Assembly: GCF_900187125.1 (NCBI RefSeq)
Contig: NZ_LT906468.1
Span: 2,852,001 to 2,916,000 of the forward strand
Length of the DNA stretch: 64,000 nucleotides
Source: Sphingobacterium mizutaii
Lineage (GTDB): Bacteria > Bacteroidota > Bacteroidia > Sphingobacteriales > Sphingobacteriaceae
Direction: 5' to 3'
The translations under genes were made by a program, and so were the position numbers. Below the pieces are notes generated by a model. It was not told where the DNA came from. It searched no databases and worked only from the letters and a program-made list of their open reading frames with translations. Position 1 is the stretch's first letter. Each line of letters begins with the position of its first letter. This document shows, in pieces, positions 50,879 to 60,413 of the stretch.

Positions 50879-51442
50879 ATGATATTTAAAAAACCCGATT
50901 TCCTTAAGTCTCCATTGGAACATTATCGCAGCCAATTGGAAGAAATGTTTCAGGCTCAGGCATCCGTTTTCCGCGAGAAGAGTGTCAAGAAAAAACTGCC
51001 ATTCGTCTATACTTTGGTTTTTCAAAAAAATGAGGATAGACCCTTGACCAGCTTTTCCTACGGCTTATCCTTTGCCAACCATCCCGACCAACACAATAAG
51101 GTTGAATTATGTTTACAGATGGATGCTGAAGATATGGCCTGGGCGCATGTAGTTGGCTATTTGACCAACCAGCTCCGAGGCGACTGTCCCTTCAATAGTG
51201 GTGAAATCATCCGACTTGGACAAAAGATTAGTCAAGAATCCGATCTAAATGCCTTTGTTGTCATTCCAGTTGATCAAAATATTCCCAAAAAAGTTCAGGA
51301 TGGCCGCAAATCATCCGTGCAATTGCTGGAATTACTTCCGATTTATGAACAGGAAGTTTATAATATCCAAAAACTTGGCTTGGATGAATTTATTAAACAA
51401 CTTGGAAAATCCAAAACAGACCCCAAACGAAAGCCCCTGTAG
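50879..51442 (+). CDS. SUFU-like (suppressor of fused) domain protein
   Basis: The start at ATG 50879 (MIFKKPDFLKSPLEHYRSQL) gives 187 residues; the 23-residue upstream extension crosses a TATTTTTG promoter box at 50845-50852. The core reads LPFVYTLVFQKNEDRPLTSFSY, LCLQMDAEDMAWAHVVGYLTNQ, LRGDCPFNSGEII and DLNAFVVIPVDQN, matching the bacterial SUFU domain. Such domains occur as immunity proteins of polymorphic toxins and as stand-alone proteins. No toxin gene is nearby, so its role is open. Confidence 0.7.
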   Translation: MIFKKPDFLKSPLEHYRSQLEEMFQAQASVFREKSVKKKLPFVYTLVFQKNEDRPLTSFSYGLSFANHPDQHNKVELCLQMDAEDMAWAHVVGYLTNQLRGDCPFNSGEIIRLGQKISQESDLNAFVVIPVDQNIPKKVQDGRKSSVQLLELLPIYEQEVYNIQKLGLDEFIKQLGKSKTDPKRKPL

Positions 51443-51586
51443 AAAAATCCAATGACAATCCCAATTTTTAGCCTGGAAAAGGGCTAAAAAAAAGATTTTT
51501 TCAAAGGGGTGTAGCATATCTGTAAACATTACCGTTTTTTTATTGAACGTTCAAAAATTGAAATCCATTAAGAATTTACTGAACAA

Positions 51587-52288
51587 ATGAAAAAACATAT
51601 TCTACTATTAGTCATTGCACTAAGCATATTAACATTAAGTAGTTGTCTAAAGGATAATGATGATTATCCAGATTTACACTACCCCGCTGTTTCCCTATTT
51701 AACTTCTACCCTAAAGAATCAGGAATCTTATACGCAGTCAATGGTAATTTATTGAATCAGATAGATCCAAGATACAAAGGTATCTCTATGTTCTTCGCCA
51801 TACCTGGAAACAAGAAACTTCAAGTAGTTGATCGTTCCAATAATCAACCGATCATTGATACGACACTAACCTTTACAGATTCAGTAGTATACAGCTGTAT
51901 GGTTTATGGAACAGAACAAAATCCAGAATTTATCAGGGTTCCAGATGTGGAATTGAAAAATGCAGGTACCAAGACAGGCGTAAGATTTTTCCATTTGGCC
52001 AATCAAGTTGGAAAAGTAAATTTCAAAGTAGGAAGCCAGGAAATCCCAGGATCGACCAATCGTGTTAAAGAAAACCCTAGCACAGTGGCACAGACACAGA
52101 TTTTCAGGGAATCTACTACGGGAAAAACAGCAGTTACCGTGACAGATGAACAAGGAAAAGTAATTGCCAAAATTGATGAAATCAATTTGGAGAACAATAA
52201 GCATTATAACTTTATGTTGATCGGAACTAAAGACAATAGCCAATATCCTTTAGAACTTGTTTATAGCTTCTATAACATTACAGATTAA
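51587..52288 (+). CDS. DUF4397-type lipoprotein
   Basis: The 233-residue protein has lipoprotein signal MKKHILLLVIALSILTLSSC with lipobox Cys20, followed by acidic residues (KDNDDYPD). Two beta-sandwich repeats of DUF4397 type are suggested by AVSLFNFYPKESGILYAVNG and GVRFFHLANQVGKVNFKVGS. It is likely anchored in the outer membrane. DUF4397 proteins are cell-surface adhesin-like or unknown. It is a single gene with a terminator downstream. Confidence 0.8.
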   Translation: MKKHILLLVIALSILTLSSCLKDNDDYPDLHYPAVSLFNFYPKESGILYAVNGNLLNQIDPRYKGISMFFAIPGNKKLQVVDRSNNQPIIDTTLTFTDSVVYSCMVYGTEQNPEFIRVPDVELKNAGTKTGVRFFHLANQVGKVNFKVGSQEIPGSTNRVKENPSTVAQTQIFRESTTGKTAVTVTDEQGKVIAKIDEINLENNKHYNFMLIGTKDNSQYPLELVYSFYNITD

Positions 52289-52323
52289 CCACTTACAATT
52301 TGGCAGCTTTATAATACATCCAT

Positions 52324-52356
52324 AAAAACGGAAAGGCCCAATTATTTGGGCTTTTC
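52324..52356 (+). terminator. Terminator of the DUF4397 gene
   Basis: The stem GCCCA/TGGGC, extended by AAG/CTT around a bulged G, with loop ATTATT, is followed by a T-rich run. Confidence 0.7.
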
Positions 52357-52388
52357 TTATTTTTAAGGTTTTGCTATATTTATGGCCT

Positions 52389-52862
52389 ATGAGCCTTGAG
52401 AAACCCAAAATAGACGATTCATTCCGTGTCCTGCACGCCAAAGCACATGAATACATTACTGATCAACAAGAAATTCTGGAGGAAGAACATGCTTTTGGCC
52501 AATATTCCAGTTATACCGTGGATTGGGAAAATAATATCATCAGCTTTTCAAATGAGGACAATTCAAACTTAAATCTAGCGTTTCAGATTGTGGGTAGTCT
52601 TGATCCTGAAAAATCTATTTGGACCTGGAGATGGGATAATCCACAAATCAGTGATTCTGAGAGAGAGGAATTGGATATCATAAAAAATTATGGTGATTTC
52701 TACGATTTTGGATACCTTACTACTGCAAAACTGGAAATCGACAACCCTATTGCTTGGGCATTGACCGCTGTTTCCGGCTACCTCCGCATTTCTAAAGGAA
52801 TCTTCAGGATTCAAAAAGAGAACGAAGCCCAATTTGTATACTTTAAGGAAGTACTGGCTTAA
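52389..52862 (+). CDS. DUF6882-like hypothetical protein, 157 aa
   Basis: The start at ATG 52389 (MSLEKPKIDDSFRVLHAKAH) is preferred over the upstream frame start. The soluble acidic protein has a Trp-rich centre (SYTVDWENNIISFSN, KSIWTWRWDNPQISDSERE) and PIAWALTAVSGYLRISKGIF near the end. The W-x-W-x-W-x-N pattern and overall layout resemble DUF6882 proteins, sometimes linked to immunity functions; this is a weak recognition. It is a single gene before smc, separated by about 100 bp. Confidence 0.6.
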   Translation: MSLEKPKIDDSFRVLHAKAHEYITDQQEILEEEHAFGQYSSYTVDWENNIISFSNEDNSNLNLAFQIVGSLDPEKSIWTWRWDNPQISDSEREELDIIKNYGDFYDFGYLTTAKLEIDNPIAWALTAVSGYLRISKGIFRIQKENEAQFVYFKEVLA

Positions 52863-52961
52863 TATCCTAAAATACAATCGAGCACTTACTCCATAATTAG
52901 GGTATTTCATTCATTGCTGAAATTCCTTAATTTCGCACACATTTTTTACTTATAAGAGCTA

Positions 52962-55900
52962 ATGCAATTAACAAAATTAGAGATTAGAGGGTTTAAAAGT
53001 TTTGGTGACAAAGTAACCATCAACTTCAACGAAGGGGTAACCGCCATTGTTGGACCGAATGGTTGTGGCAAGTCTAACGTTGTTGATGCAATGCGCTGGG
53101 TACTAGGTGAACAAAGCACCAAGAACCTGCGTTCGGACAAAATGGAGAATATCATCTTTAACGGCACAAAAAACCGTAAAGCTGCTAATCTGGCCGAAGT
53201 TTCATTGACCTTTGATAATACTAAAAACATATTACCAACCGAGTTTGCTACTGTTACAATCACCAGAAAATTATTCAGGACCGGTGAAAGTGAATATAGA
53301 CTAAACGATGTGAAATGTAGGTTGAAAGATATCACTGACCTATTCCTCGATACTGGGATTGGTTCAGACACTTACTCCATCATTGAATTAAAGATGATCG
53401 ATGAGATCATCGCCAATAAGGATAATTCCAGGAGAAACCTCTTTGAGGAAGCTTCAGGAATCTCTAAATATAAAGTCCGTAAAAAACAGACCCTATCGAA
53501 ACTAAAAGATACTGAATCTGATCTTTCTAGAGTGGATGATCTTTTGTTTGAAATCAACAAGAACCTAAAATCTCTTGAAAATCAAGCGAAGAAAGCTGAG
53601 AAATACTTCAAGCTTAAGGAAGAATATAAGGATGCCAGCATAGGCTTAGCCTATTACAAACTTGAGGGCTTCCAAGGAGATTTAGAAAGAATTACCGATC
53701 AGGAAGCAGAACAACAAGACAGGCTGAAAAACGTACTTTCCAACATGGAGAGTAAGGAAAAAACCTTGCAAGAATCTAAAACGGATATTCTTGCCAAAGA
53801 ACAGAACTTGTCTGCCCAACAGAAAGCTACCCAGGAGTACATCAATAAGATCCGCTCGTATGAATCGGAAAAGAAGATCAAGAATGCGCAGTTGCAACAC
53901 CTTCAAGAGAAGGAAACGCGCCTTAACAATGACCTTCAGAACGATAAGCAGCAATTGAACCATGTCCAATATCAAATAAAGAGATTGAACGAAGAGCTTT
54001 ATGAAGAGCAGAACACCTTAGACGCTGTAAAACAAGACCTTGAGAGCAATAAAACAGAAGTTGAAGAACTGAGAGCACAGCAATCTTCGGCAAAGTCAAA
54101 ATTGGATGAATTTTCCAAGAATAGCCAAGCTTTACAGAGTCAGATCTATGCTTTGGAAAAAGAATTGGCGGTTTTGGCAATTCAGAAGGAAGCGTTGGAA
54201 CAAGAATCTTTGAGAACCAGCAATGATGCTGAATCGAAAGAATTGGAACTTCAACAGTTTAACCATGCGGTTGCTGAATTAGAAGAGCGTGTAGCGATTC
54301 AACAAGATCAATTTGATGAGGCAATGCGTACCGAAGAGGAAATCCAAAGACAGATTGCCCAATGCGAAACTAAACTCAAAGAATCTGCAGATGACCTAAG
54401 CAGAAAAGCGCGCTCCGTAGATTCCAAACAGAACGAATATAATTTGACCAAATCCTTGGTGGATAACTTAGAAGGTTTTCCGGAGTCCATCAAATTCCTG
54501 AGAAAACATGCGGGCTGGAAGAAAAATCCGCCATTGTTTTCCGACATCCTTTTCTGTGAAGAAGACTATCGCGTGGCGGTGGAGAACTTCCTGGAACCCA
54601 TCATGAACCATTATGTGGTGGAGACCAAAGAAGATGCTGTACAGGCAATCAAGTTGTTAAGTGATTCTTCAAGAGGTAGAGCCAATTTCTTTGTTTTAGA
54701 AGCAATTAACGAATTAAAAACCAATCCATCTTCGAAGGAAAGCAATAAGTCCCTCATACCAGCAATGGAGATCATTAAGGTGGATGAAAAGTACCGCAAC
54801 CTTTGTCAAATCCTATTAAAAGATGTGTACTTGATCGATGCCGAGTCTGAGATTGACATCGATGCCAATCTACCAGATGACAATATGGTCCTACTTCAAA
54901 AAGAAGGAAAATATTCTAAAAATAAACTGGGAATCTCCGGTGGTTCCGTAGGCTTATTTGAAGGTAAACGTATCGGTAGAGCAAAGAACTTGGAAATCCT
55001 GGAAAAGGAAATCAAGGATTTGAATGAACAGATTGATATCATCCAAGAGACCCAGGAAGAATTAAATGGTCGATTGATTGGGTTAAAGGGTAGTTCTCAA
55101 AAAGATTTCATCGATGAACAAAGACTGCAATTGAACCGTCTGAACAATGAACTGACTACGGTAAAGACCAAGCAAGAGCAATATCAAACTTTCATCAACA
55201 GCAGCCAGAATAGAAAACAGGATATAGAGACCAAAGTTGCCAATATTATTGCTCAGTTAGAGAAATCTGAGCCTGAATTGCACTCTTTCAAAGAAACTGC
55301 GCTAGAAAACCAAACGGTATTAAGCAGACTTGAAGACTCCTATCATGAATTGACAGAGATCCTGAACGAGAAATCATCCGTTTACAACCAGGAGAACATC
55401 AAGTTCCACCAACAACAGAACAAGGTAAATACCCTGCAAAGGGATGTAGAATACAGGGAAACACAACGTGAGAATCTGGAAGAAAGAATTGAAAAGTTCA
55501 CGATAGAGTTCGATACGGTCAAAAACGACCTAAAAGATGCCTTGAGTTTTGTAGACAATAACGATACAGACCTAGGTTCCATGTACGAACAGAAGGAATT
55601 GCTTGAGAAAGGATTGCAAGAAGTTGAAGAAGACTTCTTTAAATCGAGAAAAGTAATCAATGACCTGGAAGATGAAATCAATCAGCTCCGTAAATCCAAA
55701 GATATCTCAGACTCCTTGATTTCTGAGTTAAAGGACAAGAAAACAGCTTTACAGATCGATTTAAATGCCTTAAAGGAAAGGTTATCCGTGGAATTCAATA
55801 TTGAACTTCAAGATTTGTTGGAAGCAGAAATCCCGGAGGAAAGATTGGCAATGGCTGATCTAGAAACTTCTTGCAGAAAGCTTAAGAAACAATTGGATGA

Positions 55901-56507
55901 TTATGGCAGCATCAATCCCATGGCAAAAGAGGCTTACGATGAAATGGATGAACGCCATGGCTTTATCCAAAAGGAAAAAACAGACCTTATGGAAGCCAAA
56001 GCTTCTTTGTTGAGCACAATTCAAGAGATTGACCAGTCTGCAAATGACAAATTCATGTACGCCTTTACCACTGTTCGTGAAAACTTCATCAAAGTATTCC
56101 GTTCTCTGTTCAATGAGGAAGACTCTTGTGATATCGTATTAAGTGATCCAAACAATCCTTTGGAATCCGATATAGATATTGTCGCTCGTCCGAAAGGAAA
56201 ACGTCCTTTATCGATCAACCAGCTTTCCGGTGGTGAAAAAACATTGACGTCCACTGCCCTATTGTTCTCTTTATACTTATTGAAACCAGCCCCGTTCTGT
56301 ATTTTCGATGAGGTGGATGCTCCTTTGGATGACACCAATATTGATAAGTTCAATAACATCATCCGCGAATTCTCCAACCAATCTCAATTTATTGTGGTAT
56401 CCCATAATAAACGTACGATTGCCAGCACCGATATTATCTACGGTGTAACCATGGTAGAACAAGGAGTATCAAGAGTTGTAGCGGTAGATTTAAGGGACGT
56501 CGCTTAA
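52962..56507 (+). CDS. smc: Chromosome segregation protein SMC
   Basis: The 1181-residue ATPase of the SMC-ScpAB condensin organises and segregates the chromosome. The Walker A motif GPNGCGKS is at about 32-39. Long coiled coils span about 170-510 and 670-1010, separated by a hinge (about 515-650, FPESIKFLRKHAGWKKNPPL onward). The signature LSGGEKTLTSTALLF and Walker B FCIFDEVDAPLDD lie near 1090-1140. The two heads meet through the antiparallel coil. It is a single gene with a strong terminator. Confidence 0.97.
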   Translation: MQLTKLEIRGFKSFGDKVTINFNEGVTAIVGPNGCGKSNVVDAMRWVLGEQSTKNLRSDKMENIIFNGTKNRKAANLAEVSLTFDNTKNILPTEFATVTITRKLFRTGESEYRLNDVKCRLKDITDLFLDTGIGSDTYSIIELKMIDEIIANKDNSRRNLFEEASGISKYKVRKKQTLSKLKDTESDLSRVDDLLFEINKNLKSLENQAKKAEKYFKLKEEYKDASIGLAYYKLEGFQGDLERITDQEAEQQDRLKNVLSNMESKEKTLQESKTDILAKEQNLSAQQKATQEYINKIRSYESEKKIKNAQLQHLQEKETRLNNDLQNDKQQLNHVQYQIKRLNEELYEEQNTLDAVKQDLESNKTEVEELRAQQSSAKSKLDEFSKNSQALQSQIYALEKELAVLAIQKEALEQESLRTSNDAESKELELQQFNHAVAELEERVAIQQDQFDEAMRTEEEIQRQIAQCETKLKESADDLSRKARSVDSKQNEYNLTKSLVDNLEGFPESIKFLRKHAGWKKNPPLFSDILFCEEDYRVAVENFLEPIMNHYVVETKEDAVQAIKLLSDSSRGRANFFVLEAINELKTNPSSKESNKSLIPAMEIIKVDEKYRNLCQILLKDVYLIDAESEIDIDANLPDDNMVLLQKEGKYSKNKLGISGGSVGLFEGKRIGRAKNLEILEKEIKDLNEQIDIIQETQEELNGRLIGLKGSSQKDFIDEQRLQLNRLNNELTTVKTKQEQYQTFINSSQNRKQDIETKVANIIAQLEKSEPELHSFKETALENQTVLSRLEDSYHELTEILNEKSSVYNQENIKFHQQQNKVNTLQRDVEYRETQRENLEERIEKFTIEFDTVKNDLKDALSFVDNNDTDLGSMYEQKELLEKGLQEVEEDFFKSRKVINDLEDEINQLRKSKDISDSLISELKDKKTALQIDLNALKERLSVEFNIELQDLLEAEIPEERLAMADLETSCRKLKKQLDDYGSINPMAKEAYDEMDERHGFIQKEKTDLMEAKASLLSTIQEIDQSANDKFMYAFTTVRENFIKVFRSLFNEEDSCDIVLSDPNNPLESDIDIVARPKGKRPLSINQLSGGEKTLTSTALLFSLYLLKPAPFCIFDEVDAPLDDTNIDKFNNIIREFSNQSQFIVVSHNKRTIASTDIIYGVTMVEQGVSRVVAVDLRDVA

Positions 56508-56532
56508 ATAATTGACAGCAAAATTAATATGG

Positions 56533-56567
56533 AATCCCCCTAAGAACAGAAACTTAGGGGGATTTTT
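56533..56567 (+). terminator. Terminator of smc
   Basis: The 12-bp stem AATCCCCCTAAG/CTTAGGGGGATT with an 8-nt loop is followed by T residues. Confidence 0.9.
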
Positions 56568-56633
56568 ATATCCTTAATTTTTTCTATAAAGTTATAGCAA
56601 GGCAACAGGCTTCTTCGACTTTCCTTTTACCCA

Positions 56634-56719
56634 TATTCGAGGCATATTCGGGAATACTTCGGGCATAGCTTTCTTAAGATTTTGAACATTTGGCCAAAAT
56701 TCCGAATATGTCTCGAATA
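56634..56719. repeat. Inverted repeat E, copy 2
   Basis: The 20-bp arms (56634-56653 and 56700-56719) have two mismatches and enclose a 46-nt loop. The left arm shares TATTCGAGGCATATTCGG exactly with the inverted repeat at 15600-15645. It sits just past the end of the 61-aa gene. Confidence 0.75.
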
Positions 56720-56728
56720 AGATAGGAA

Positions 56729-56914
56729 TTACCTGGGTTTCCGATTGATCCAATCCTTGGAAAACAAGAAGTAGATGGTATTAGTTCCGATCAGGATTAA
56801 AAGAGCGAAGTAACCCAGTGATTTATTGTCCTTGTTCGGTCCAAATAAGAAGAAGAACATGGTCGCCGCTGCCGTTAATGATATAATCAGCAACAGAAGT
56901 CGATTATAATTCAT
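56729..56914 (-). CDS. Small membrane protein, 61 aa
   Basis: Two membrane segments (about 4-24 and 33-51) are joined by a charged loop, GPNKDNKS, with a basic tail WINRKPR (positive inside). The composition and good hydropathy pattern support a real gene, but no family is recognised. It lies between smc and repeat island 4. Confidence 0.6.
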   Translation of the reverse strand: MNYNRLLLLIISLTAAATMFFFLFGPNKDNKSLGYFALLILIGTNTIYFLFSKDWINRKPR

Positions 56915-57394
56915 AACAAATTGGTTAATTGGTTAGTAAACCTTGAAGATAAGAAGAAAAACTGAAAAAATGGTAAACAGATGAATAAACCTAAGCGGGT
57001 TTTGAATCTTTGTAGAAATTAGATATATGCAATGCCCGACCCCAGTGGATGTGGAATATTTTTCTGCAAATCCTTTCCTATGGGCAAATAGCAATAAAAA
57101 AAATAGTTTTCTCATCTTACGATTTCGAAAGGACAAACACCTCAAAAAAAACAATAGATTCTTCGCTACGCTCTGAATCTCTCTCGAAGATCAGCGGAGC
57201 CGAGATGCCGCTCACCTACTGGATATTTGAACCAGGATGTGGCTCGACTCCGCTCGCCAACCGAGGATGGGAGGATAGACCAAGAACTGGGAATGAACCA
57301 GGATAGGGTTAGACAGGCTAACCCACAGAGGATGGGAGGATGGACCAAGAACTGGGGTTGCATTCTAGACTATATTTGACCCCCAATTCCGTAG

Positions 57395-57413
57395 GGGCTT
57401 ATTGCATAAGCCC
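57395..57413. repeat. Hairpin module, TA variant, copy 4
   Basis: GGGCTTA-ttgca-TAAGCCC, with CCCCAATTCCGTAG before it and GC after it. Confidence 0.8.
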
Positions 57414-57663
57414 GCATCATTTTTTGAACATATAATAGGTTTGTTTTGCGGTCTGTTCCTCAAACTACGTTCCCAATTATGCTGTCCATCCTGACCTAGG
57501 AAGGGTCTCGGAACTTTACACTCTTCATTTGTAATAGTTTTCTCATCTTGCGATTTCGTCTGAACGATTAGTGAAGAATCTGTACAGTCCTTCTCCCATA
57601 GGATCATTCATTCTGCATCTTCGATGCAGAAACCGAACGCCAATGCAAACAAAATATTGAGGC

Positions 57664-57682
57664 GGGCGTATTCAATACGCCC
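57664..57682. repeat. Hairpin module, CG variant, copy 2
   Basis: GGGCGTA-ttcaa-TACGCCC, a perfect 7-bp stem. The second base pair from the loop outward differs from the gggctta form by a G:C for T:A exchange on both arms. Confidence 0.8.
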
Positions 57683-57878
57683 CTACAATAATGGGGGTAA
57701 ATATCGTTGAATAATGCACGATTATACCATGATCTTGGCCCATCCGATGGGTGAGCCTGTCGAACCCCAAATCCCCTACCCTGAGCTGCATCTCGACTTC
57801 GCTCGATGAACTGTCGAAGCCCATCCTAGTTCAAACTACAATAATCTGGCAAAATATTCTGGAAGAAGACTCTGCTTT

Positions 57879-60209
57879 TTATTTCTTCAAGGTATTTTCA
57901 AACAACTTAAATATCCTTTTGTACTCATCAGTCCAACTGCTTGGTTGTACAAATCCATGGTCTTCGACTGGATAAACGGCTAAATCCCAATTTTCTTTAC
58001 CTAACTCAATCAATCGCTGGTTTAAACGCACTATATCCTGGAACTGCACATTCACATCCACCATACCATGCAACATCAAAAGGTTACCCTTCAATTTATC
58101 GGCAAAATAGATTGGCGAACTTCTTTTGAATGCGATCGGATCTTCAACCGGGGTATTCAAGATATTGGCGGTATAACCATGGTTATAATGCGCCCAATCG
58201 GTAACTGACCTTAGCGCCGCTCCAGACTTAAACACATCGGGTTCGGTAAATAACCCCATCAAGGTAATGAAACCCCCGTAGGAGCCTCCATATAGGCCTA
58301 CATTGGCAGGATTAACTCCATAATGGTCTACCAAATACTTAACCCCATCCACTTGGTCGGTAAGGTCTTTCCCGCCCATATGTCTGTAAATGCCTGTACG
58401 GTGATTACGTCCATAACCGGAGCTGGCTGTATAATCGATGTCAATTACGGTATAGCCATTGTCGGCTAACATATTATTGAACATATATTCCCTGAAATAC
58501 TGGCTCCACCAATAGTGCACATTTTGCAAATACCCTGCTCCATGTACAAAAACCACCGCCGGTTTATTTGGATGAGGATTCTTGGCTGGATAAACGCGAG
58601 CATAGACATCATCCCCATAACGGTTTTGGAATTTAACCATATCCGGTTCACGCCAAGCATAGCTATCAAATTCTGCTGTGGTCGACTTGGTAATCTTACT
58701 GGCATCAGCTTGAGGCTTGTTATTCTGCAAATACAGTTCCCAAGGTTTGTTCATGGTCGAATGGCTGATCGCCAAATATTTTTCATCCGGTGAAAGCGTG
58801 ACTTCATTACCACCCTTCATTGAAGTGATCTGGACTAAATTCCCGCCTTGAACAGGTAAACTATAAAAATGCGTAATGCCGGGATGTTCTTTGTTGGCAG
58901 ATATATAGAAATTCTTTCCATCCTTTGACAACTGTACTGATTGTACCTCCCAATTTCCTTCGGTCAATTGCTTTTTATTATTGCTGTTAAGGTCATAGCT
59001 ATACAAATGCGAATAACCGGAGGCTTCACTATTGAAATAAAAAGTATGCTCATTCAACCATTTTACATCCCTCCCAATTCCAGGACCAGATATCCAAGCA
59101 TCATCATGCTGCCTATCCAACTGGACCAAACTTGCATCTTCTGGATTAACTTTCAGGATCCAAAAATCCTTATTGTCCTGTGCCTTAGCCGTGATTACAG
59201 CATATTTTGCATTTGGAGACCAAGAACTTACTCCCCAACTTACCTGACGGTCTTTATTTGCCTTTTGAAGTTCGGCTAAGCGTTCTGGATAGTCACTTAA
59301 ATAAGCAGGTAAATCTTTGATCCCCGGGATATTGGATGCTTTAACCTCTAGAGCAGTATCTTGTTTCACTTTATAGACAAAGCTCTTAAACTGTGTAAGT
59401 TCATTACCCACCTTTGTACGCATATTGAGGTCCTCTACATATCCTGAACGGGTGATGAAATCGGGAACAATGGTATTTCTATTTCCTTTGGCAGGATAGA
59501 TCAATCGGTAGGTGATAAATTGGCCGTCAGGACTCACGGACAATCCGCCTAAATAAGCGTCGCCTAGATATAAGGTCTTCTTATTCTCTTTCTTTTTGGT
59601 CTTATCCTTCAAGCGATCTTCTTCCTTAAATACTTCAAACAGCTGTTCTTGGTCCTTTTTCAACCATTCATCCTGATCGGAAAGCTTTTGTCCAGCTTTT
59701 GGAGCAACACCTCTTTGAAAGTTGGTTAATTGACGAACCGTGTTATTGTTCAGGTCTAGGGTATATACATTTTCATTCCTTTGGAAAACGAGTTCATCGT
59801 TCAACAAAAAGGATAATGGGTTTTCCCTTTCGATAGTTTCGGTAAGGCGTTTGACCTTCTCCTTGTTCTTGACATAGATGTCTCCTTCCCTTTCGAAAAC
59901 AGCCAAAGTTTTGTCCTGATTGAAAATATATTGTGGAGCTTCATCCAGCTTAGCTAGGCTATCGGAGCTCAGTTCATATTTCTTGGAGGCAACATCTAAG
60001 CGATAGACTTGGGATTTATCCTTTCCTTCTGGGTTCCAATTGAAATACAGATATCTACTGTTGTCAGACCATCGATAATTGGAGGGTGAAGTGCCCATCC
60101 ATTTCGGATCTCGCATGATCTTTTCTACGGTTAAGGGTGATAGTTGGGCAAAACTGCTACCAACAGAACCAAGGACCAAACAAGAAATGATTAGGTTAAT
60201 CTTATGCAT
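57879..60209 (-). CDS. S9 family peptidase, dipeptidyl peptidase IV-like
   Basis: The 776-residue protein has signal peptide MHKINLIISCLVLGSVGSSF, then a beta-propeller (about 40-500) with blade repeats such as SVSPDGQFITY and LSPDEKYLAIS. The alpha/beta hydrolase domain has nucleophile Ser643 in GGSYGG, the acid in MVDVNVQF and His in PVEDHGF. It should remove Xaa-Pro or related dipeptides from the N-terminus of peptides in the periplasm. It is a single gene. Confidence 0.92.
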   Translation of the reverse strand: MHKINLIISCLVLGSVGSSFAQLSPLTVEKIMRDPKWMGTSPSNYRWSDNSRYLYFNWNPEGKDKSQVYRLDVASKKYELSSDSLAKLDEAPQYIFNQDKTLAVFEREGDIYVKNKEKVKRLTETIERENPLSFLLNDELVFQRNENVYTLDLNNNTVRQLTNFQRGVAPKAGQKLSDQDEWLKKDQEQLFEVFKEEDRLKDKTKKKENKKTLYLGDAYLGGLSVSPDGQFITYRLIYPAKGNRNTIVPDFITRSGYVEDLNMRTKVGNELTQFKSFVYKVKQDTALEVKASNIPGIKDLPAYLSDYPERLAELQKANKDRQVSWGVSSWSPNAKYAVITAKAQDNKDFWILKVNPEDASLVQLDRQHDDAWISGPGIGRDVKWLNEHTFYFNSEASGYSHLYSYDLNSNNKKQLTEGNWEVQSVQLSKDGKNFYISANKEHPGITHFYSLPVQGGNLVQITSMKGGNEVTLSPDEKYLAISHSTMNKPWELYLQNNKPQADASKITKSTTAEFDSYAWREPDMVKFQNRYGDDVYARVYPAKNPHPNKPAVVFVHGAGYLQNVHYWWSQYFREYMFNNMLADNGYTVIDIDYTASSGYGRNHRTGIYRHMGGKDLTDQVDGVKYLVDHYGVNPANVGLYGGSYGGFITLMGLFTEPDVFKSGAALRSVTDWAHYNHGYTANILNTPVEDPIAFKRSSPIYFADKLKGNLLMLHGMVDVNVQFQDIVRLNQRLIELGKENWDLAVYPVEDHGFVQPSSWTDEYKRIFKLFENTLKK

Positions 60210-60350
60210 GAATAATTGATTGTTGTTATTACTAAAGCAAGTATACGAGATTAGTCAGGAATATGGGAAACTGTCAGCTTTATTTTACGATAAAAAGCTC
60301 CTATTAAAGCATTATTGGGAACAAAACAGGAAAATCTAAAAATCCAGCGG

Positions 60351-60392
60351 AAAAAACAGGGGCTGTCCAAAATATTTGGACAGCCCCTGTTT
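60351..60392 (-). terminator. Terminator of the HEAT/DUF1080 gene
   Basis: A 17-bp perfect stem (60355-60371 with 60375-60391 or one more pair; AACAGGGGCTGTCCAAA and its complement) with a 3-nt loop is followed by six U on the minus strand, 21 bp past the stop. Confidence 0.88.
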
Positions 60393-60413
60393 GGTAATAT
60401 TTAAAAAATCTAT

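Larger units (their letters stand above)
56915..57878. other. Repeat island 4 (no genes)
   Basis: About 960 bp of modules shared with the other islands: CTCATCTTACGATTTCG and GATTCTTCGC (57112-57180), the GGCTCGACTCCGCTCGCC unit (57228-57290), GGATGGGAGGATGGACCAAG (57331-57350), the gggctta hairpin (57395-57413), inverted GATTAGTGAAGAATCTGTAC (57567-57586) and the gggcgta hairpin (57664-57682). Element P is absent. ORFs here follow the repeats and are not called. Confidence 0.72.

Noticed and set aside
52946-53371. 141-codon ORF antisense to smc
   Set aside because: It lies wholly over the SMC head-coding sequence, is rich in Ser/Leu/Phe as expected of an antisense shadow, and has no start context.
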